Under the pieces are notes generated by a model, which had not been told where the DNA came from, ran no database searches, and saw only the letters and a program-made list of their open reading frames with translations. Position numbers and translations under genes: made by a program. Of a DNA stretch of 64,000 nucleotides, positions 59,843 to 64,000 are shown in pieces. Origin of the DNA: Bacteroides neonati (GTDB lineage: Bacteria; Bacteroidota; Bacteroidia; Bacteroidales; Bacteroidaceae); the NCBI RefSeq assembly GCF_000499785.1, contig NZ_HG726021.1:461023-525022 (forward strand). The letters are read 5' to 3'. Each line of letters begins with the position of its first letter. Within the stretch, counting starts at the first letter, position 1.

Positions 59843-61429
59843 CCTTAAATCCGCAGTCATATTATTTTCAGAGAATCCAAACACTTGAGGATGAATAACA
59901 TCCTCAAGGTTTGGTTATGTCACAAGATTCACCTAAATTAGTGCTACCAAACAAACCATAAAGGTACTTGTGCATATGACAACAAAAATAGCCATAAAAT
60001 CAGATAATATCACTCCTTTTGGGGGTATATTTTACGCAATGGATGAATTTTCTCGTTTAGGACTGAATTCCGTGATCGATAAATCTTTAGGATTACGTTC
60101 TTCCTACGCCGGTTACCAATATAGCGAAATTATTTCGAGCCTATTTTGGATCTACTATTGCGGCGGTGACCACATCGAAGATATCGGCAAACACCTTGGC
60201 AAACATCTTGAATTACGCCCGGATACTGAAATCCCCAGTCCGGATACTTTATTGAGAGGCATAAAAGAACTCGCAGAATTGGATATCCACTATACTTCCC
60301 AAAAAGGAGCAAGCTATGCTTTCAATAAGGCGGAACAGCTTAATAGTTTGATGCTCGATATGCTCCTTCAAACAGAACAACTCAAGCCAAACACGCTTTA
60401 TAACTTGGACTTCGACCACCAGTTTATTCCCACAGAAAAGTATGACACTCAGTATTCTTACAAGAAAAAACGTGGTTATTTCCCCGGCACGGCAACTATT
60501 GGTGGTAACATTGTTGGTGTGGAAAATCGGGCCGCAAACGCAAATGTCCGTTTTCGTCAAGCGGATACGCTCCAACGGACTTTTCGTCGTTTGGCCGATA
60601 GGGGAATATTCATAGACCGTTGCCGGATGGACTGTGGTTCTTATTCGGAAGAGATTATCCGTATGACACATGGCTACTGCAACAAGTTCTACATACGAGC
60701 CGGCAAATGTCAGTCTCTGTATGAAGAAATGACGAAAATCACAGATTGGAAAAAAGAAGAAATCAACTTCGAGAATTATGAAGTGACCTCCATACCTTTT
60801 ACTTCCTTTTTGCAAGAAGAAAACTACCGACTTGTTATTCAAAGGCAAAAGCGTAAGGACAACCAATTGGACCTATTTGATGGTGAATACACCTATCGGT
60901 GCATCTTAACCAATGACCATGAAAGTTCTGAAAAAGACATTGTACTCTTCTACAATGCTCGTGGAGCCTGTGAAAGAACATTCGACATGATGAATAACGA
61001 TTTCGGGTGGAGTCATCTTCCCTGTTCATTCCTCAAAGAGAATACAGTATTCCTGCTACTTACAGCCATGGCTAAAAACTTTTATGCTTACCTTATTGAG
61101 AAGGTTGCAGCCGTGTTTGAAGATATTGAACCGGTAAGCCGAGTCAAACGATTTATCTTTCGATTCATTACAGTTCCTGCGAAATGGGTAAAGACAGGCA
61201 GACAATGGGTACTCAATATTTATTCCGACAAACCATACAAGTTGCTTTGGAGTCCGTAAAAACAACTTTTCGTGGGATTACTTATGCCTTCAGCTAACTG
61301 GGGAAAGGGGAAGCTATGCCCTATAACCTGAAATCAAGGAGAAAAGCAGGGGGAAAAGCTACGAGTAGGAACTATTAGGTGAATTAAATCGCTATTTGAA
61401 TCAGTTATAAATTAGCTGCGGATTTGAGG
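59843..61429 (+). mobile_element. IS1380-like insertion sequence, copy 2
   Basis: Same length (1587 bases) and terminal repeats as copy 1; TTATA target duplication flanks it (59838-59842 and 61430-61434). Inserted in the sugar transferase gene. The near-perfect identity of copies suggests a recent transposition. Confidence 0.94.
59970..61259 (+). CDS. IS1380-like transposase, copy 2
   Basis: A 429-residue DDE transposase with the same predicted protein as copy 1, including the candidate acidic residues at 147, 221 and 335. Intact, so potentially active. Confidence 0.93.
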   Translation: MHMTTKIAIKSDNITPFGGIFYAMDEFSRLGLNSVIDKSLGLRSSYAGYQYSEIISSLFWIYYCGGDHIEDIGKHLGKHLELRPDTEIPSPDTLLRGIKELAELDIHYTSQKGASYAFNKAEQLNSLMLDMLLQTEQLKPNTLYNLDFDHQFIPTEKYDTQYSYKKKRGYFPGTATIGGNIVGVENRAANANVRFRQADTLQRTFRRLADRGIFIDRCRMDCGSYSEEIIRMTHGYCNKFYIRAGKCQSLYEEMTKITDWKKEEINFENYEVTSIPFTSFLQEENYRLVIQRQKRKDNQLDLFDGEYTYRCILTNDHESSEKDIVLFYNARGACERTFDMMNNDFGWSHLPCSFLKENTVFLLLTAMAKNFYAYLIEKVAAVFEDIEPVSRVKRFIFRFITVPAKWVKTGRQWVLNIYSDKPYKLLWSP

Positions 61430-62078
61430 TTATATACAAATCAAAACGCGTAGGCAGCAACTATCAGATATTCGATTTTCTGAAGTTCCGCTCCATGTAT
61501 ATCAATGCAGACAAGCACTTGAATGACTTTCATGCACTCAACCAGTACCAAACGGAAAAAGAGCCTACAGAGATATTGATTGGAGATGATTCCCCTATTC
61601 CTGATATGGAAGTTGGAGACGACACGGTGCTGATATCCGATGATTTTGTTATTTCAGAGCACGAATACAACATTCAACGGTCGCATGAGCAGAAGAATGC
61701 ATTCATAAAGCTCGAAAACGACCCTCGTGTTACCAAGGTAGGCCACATCATCCGCAAGTTCAGCATTGACGAACTGCCTCAGCTCATCAACGTCTTAAAG
61801 GGCGATATGTCGATTGTAGGCAACCGTCCGCTACCACTCTATGAAGCAGAGTTGTTGACCAGCGACGAATACATCGACCGATTCATGGCTCCGGCAGGAC
61901 TAACCGGACTATGGCAAGTAGAAAAGCGAGGAGATTCGGGCAAGATGTCGGCAGAGGAACGAAAACAACTAGATATCTTATATGCCAAGACCTACTCACT
62001 TTGGCTGGATATCAAAATAATCCTCAGAACGGTAACCGCTTTTGTACAAAAAGAAAACGTATAATATATACCTTAATT

Positions 62079-62993
62079 ATGGCAGCGAACTTTCTTTCTA
62101 TCGGAGATACTGTGCTGTTTCTTATTATTCTTTTACCATGCATTTACTTATTTGTTTTTGCGTGGGCAGCAGCAAGAAAAGAGAATAAATACCCCAAGAC
62201 AGCACATAAACATCGTTATGCAATCCTCATTCCCATAGGAACGGATATTTGCGAACAGGAGTATCCACAAGAATTATACGATCTGTATCACTACGAAACC
62301 TTATCCGAGACAGTACATGCACTAGATCCGGAAAAGTACGAAATGGCAGTGATACTTGGGCAAGGAAGCAGTGTTCCGCCTTTCCTATTATCATCGATAA
62401 ACGAGGTGTACGATGCTGAAATCACCGCCATACAACTACATCACATTATCGAGCCACGCTCTACACGAAAACTTCGATACCAAGCCATTACCGAAGAAGT
62501 TAATCAAACGATCTTCAGGCATGGACATATACAGATGGGGCTTTCATCCGGTTGCAGCAGTATGGATATGGCAGTAGAACTGAGGTGGCTACAGGAAAAT
62601 TTAAAAAGCCCGAAAAGCAACTTAGCTCATAAACTACTACAGCAGAATATCTTCATCGAATACCTGAGTCAGGTGTCGGTAAGCAGCCCTACTGCACATA
62701 CATTGCCTCATACAATTTCGCGCCGAAAAGCTCTATCAACCGCTTTGGAGGCTGCCATAATCGGCCAATGGAGTTATGCCGACAAACTTTTTCAGCGGCT
62801 CATTCCTTCATGGAAAACGCTGCTGATTATCATCGCCGTACTTGCTGTTGCAACAACGAGCTACAACCTATTTGCCGCAGTAAAATGGTGGATGCTGTTG
62901 TTATGGCTATTGTTTACCATCAGCTTGGCTATCCCCGATTATCTGATAGAAGATAAAAAGAAAAGAAGAAATCCTAAACCTGTAAAGATATGA
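62079..62993 (+). CDS. Degenerate glycosyltransferase-like membrane protein
   Basis: A 304-residue protein starting MAANFLSIGDTVLFLIILLPCIYLFVF; the ATG at 62079 is 12 bases after the transferase stop, while a longer frame would overlap that gene. N-terminal membrane helix, a cytosolic GT2-like domain (HRYAILIPIGTDICEQEY, YEMAVILGQGSSVPPFLL) without a visible DxD, and two C-terminal helices (LLIIIAVLAVATTSY, WWMLLLWLLFTISLAI). Loss of the metal-binding motif suggests it is inactive or regulatory. Coupled to the next gene by ATGA. Confidence 0.65.
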   Translation: MAANFLSIGDTVLFLIILLPCIYLFVFAWAAARKENKYPKTAHKHRYAILIPIGTDICEQEYPQELYDLYHYETLSETVHALDPEKYEMAVILGQGSSVPPFLLSSINEVYDAEITAIQLHHIIEPRSTRKLRYQAITEEVNQTIFRHGHIQMGLSSGCSSMDMAVELRWLQENLKSPKSNLAHKLLQQNIFIEYLSQVSVSSPTAHTLPHTISRRKALSTALEAAIIGQWSYADKLFQRLIPSWKTLLIIIAVLAVATTSYNLFAAVKWWMLLLWLLFTISLAIPDYLIEDKKKRRNPKPVKI

Positions 62994-63616
62994 GCAGAGG
63001 TACCCTCAAGCAACGATTCAAAGAGCATCCACTATTAAAGTCGATGGCACATCGCTTTATTATGCATCCGGTCAAAACACGCCCCAACTGGTGGATACGC
63101 TTGTTCGACTTCGTATATTTGAAACGCGGTAAGGGATCGGTTATTTATCGCAGCGTACGCAAAGACCTACCCCCATTCAATCGCTTTTCGTTGGGAAAAT
63201 ATTCGGTAGTAGAGGATTTTTCGTGTTTAAACAATGCCGTAGGCGATCTTATAATTGGCGATTATACTCGCATCGGATTGGGAGACACCATCATCGGCCC
63301 GGTAACAATTGGCAACCATGTACATTTGGCGCAACACGTCACCGTGAGCGGACTAAATCATAATTTCGAACAGGTCGATAAATACATAGACCAACAAGGC
63401 GTAAGCACAGGCCACATCACCATTGAGGATGATGTATGGGTAGGTACCAATTCGGTTATATTGCCAGGGGTTACGATAGGGCATCATTCGGTAGTAGCTG
63501 CCGGAACTGTAGTAAGCCGCTCCATACCCCCCTATTGCGTATGTGCGGGTATACCTGCACGAATCATCAAGCGCTACAATTTCGAAACAAAAGAGTGGGA
63601 ACGAGCGTCGGATTAA
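62990..63616 (+). CDS. Left-handed beta-helix acyltransferase
   Basis: A 208-residue O-acetyltransferase-like protein with hexapeptide repeats (GDLIIGDYTRIGLGDTIIGPVTIGNHVHLAQHVTVSG, then HITIEDDVWVGTNSVILPGVTIGHHSVVAAGTVV) and the C-terminal IPARIIKRYN motif. It probably acetylates a polysaccharide precursor in the broken exopolysaccharide locus. Confidence 0.85.
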   Translation: MSRGTLKQRFKEHPLLKSMAHRFIMHPVKTRPNWWIRLFDFVYLKRGKGSVIYRSVRKDLPPFNRFSLGKYSVVEDFSCLNNAVGDLIIGDYTRIGLGDTIIGPVTIGNHVHLAQHVTVSGLNHNFEQVDKYIDQQGVSTGHITIEDDVWVGTNSVILPGVTIGHHSVVAAGTVVSRSIPPYCVCAGIPARIIKRYNFETKEWERASD

Positions 63617-64000
63617 AAGGAGAATCCAATACATGTATTGAATCCTAAATGATGTGGAGAAACCTCTGTCTTGTCCATTCCAATCCGATATGCTAGAGGC
63701 GATTTTGGCATATTCGTTGCAATCGGCATTAAACCGTATTCAAATCCGACTCCTGCAAACAAACGCTTATACACAAAATTGAGTCCAAGTGTCAATCCTA
63801 AATCAAAGCGCTTTAATCCATCATCGGAGAATGTATCTGTTTTATCACGCTTAAGGTCATTGATAGGTACTGATTGGCTAGGATCCTTATAAATCTGCTC
63901 TCTTAATATAAAAGCAAATCTTGTCCAACTCTTACCTCCAATTCCATACGCAATGTAAGGACCGGCACTCAACTGCATACCAAATTGACTATGGAAAGGT
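63613..64000 (-). CDS. Outer-membrane barrel protein, C-terminal part (window edge)
   Basis: Minus-strand frame reading in from beyond base 64000 and ending at 63613. Alternating strands (GLTLGLNFVYKRLFAGVGFEYGLMPIA, HHLGFNTCIGFSF) and a final aromatic residue (FSF) indicate a PorT/OmpW-like small barrel. An internal ATG at 63978 is unlikely to be the true start. Stop overlaps the acyltransferase stop by 4 bases. Confidence 0.65.
   Translation of the reverse strand, partial: PFHSQFGMQLSAGPYIAYGIGGKSWTRFAFILREQIYKDPSQSVPINDLKRDKTDTFSDDGLKRFDLGLTLGLNFVYKRLFAGVGFEYGLMPIATNMPKSPLAYRIGMDKTEVSPHHLGFNTCIGFSF

Larger units (their letters stand above)
59312..62064 (+). pseudogene. Polyprenyl-phosphate sugar transferase interrupted by IS copy 2
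   Basis: The gene is split by the IS at 59843-61429. Removing the IS and one copy of the TTATA duplication joins 59312-59842 to 61435-62064 in frame (386 codons). The N-terminal part has a degenerate receiver-like domain (residues about 1-125) and one membrane helix (IFDILFASASLVWLSPLWILAAIAIRI); the C-terminal part is the WbaP/bacterial sugar transferase domain with KVGHIIRKFSIDELPQLINVLKGDMSIVGNRPLP and GLTGLWQV. The intact protein would transfer the first sugar phosphate to undecaprenyl phosphate. The left fragment ends just inside the IS, and the right fragment has lost its start, so the locus probably cannot initiate its polymer. Confidence 0.88.

Overview
The window looks like a Bacteroidaceae chromosome (Bacteroides or a close relative) carrying a large mobile element. 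Promoters match the Bacteroidota form (TTG, 19-20 bp, TAnnTTTG). The host genes are typical of the group: type III glutamine synthetase, a dapF/dapL pair, a trpBEGDCFA operon, TonB receptors, LruC lipoprotein, WbaP-type sugar transferase and IS1380-like insertion sequences.

Layout. (1) 1-4.8 kb: a Mu-like prophage segment with a DUF935/gp29 portal, a gpF-like minor head protein, a gpG-like morphogenesis protein and one further virion-type gene, facing a leftward cluster that runs off the window. (2) 4.85-6.43 kb: AT-rich, gene-poor DNA with palindromes, a terminator and a tRNA-3'-end-like stretch. (3) 6.4-35.6 kb: accessory-element DNA, about 45 mostly small genes all on the + strand, often overlapping by ATGA. 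Recognisable ones are zinc-ribbon proteins, an LPD29-type protein, a reverse transcriptase (RT), a minimal tyrosine recombinase, a DNA methyltransferase-helicase fusion, a DUF4116-like repeat protein, a stand-alone MutS domain I protein, an RNase H and an HU-like protein. (4) 35.9-64 kb: host core genes: His-rich protein and TonB receptor, dapF (frameshifted)-dapL-porin-glnN, CDF transporter, HdeD-like protein, IS copy 1, attenuated trp operon, asparaginase, LruC lipoprotein, then an exopolysaccharide locus broken by IS copy 2.

Main discovery candidate. Directly behind the RT (14218-15483) lie about 890 bp without a credible gene. They hold five tandem units of about 175 bp. Each has a conserved 5' box ending ATTTA, a long hairpin usually built of two or three stacked stems separated by internal loops, and a conserved 3' box ATCA-N6/7-TARAG-N2-ATGYGYC (sixth unit ATGCCCC). 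Stem and loop sequences differ completely between units, yet each folds on itself. A sixth unit with both boxes lies at 17966-18066, behind two further unknown genes. This is not a retron as usually described (one msr-msd), not a DGR (no template/variable repeat pair seen) and not CRISPR (wrong period, no cas). The parsimonious reading is an RT with an array of different-sequence, same-architecture structured RNAs. I know of no characterised system with this signature, but I could not search databases.

How the parts may work together (inference): the RT could use the array RNAs as templates or primers, with the two genes between array and sixth unit as partners; the RNase H encoded 19 kb downstream could process RNA-DNA hybrids, and the methyltransferase-helicase could protect the element from host restriction. 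In the host part, trp expression appears controlled by a Trp-Trp leader peptide and terminator, and IS copy 2 has disabled the first sugar transferase of an exopolysaccharide locus.
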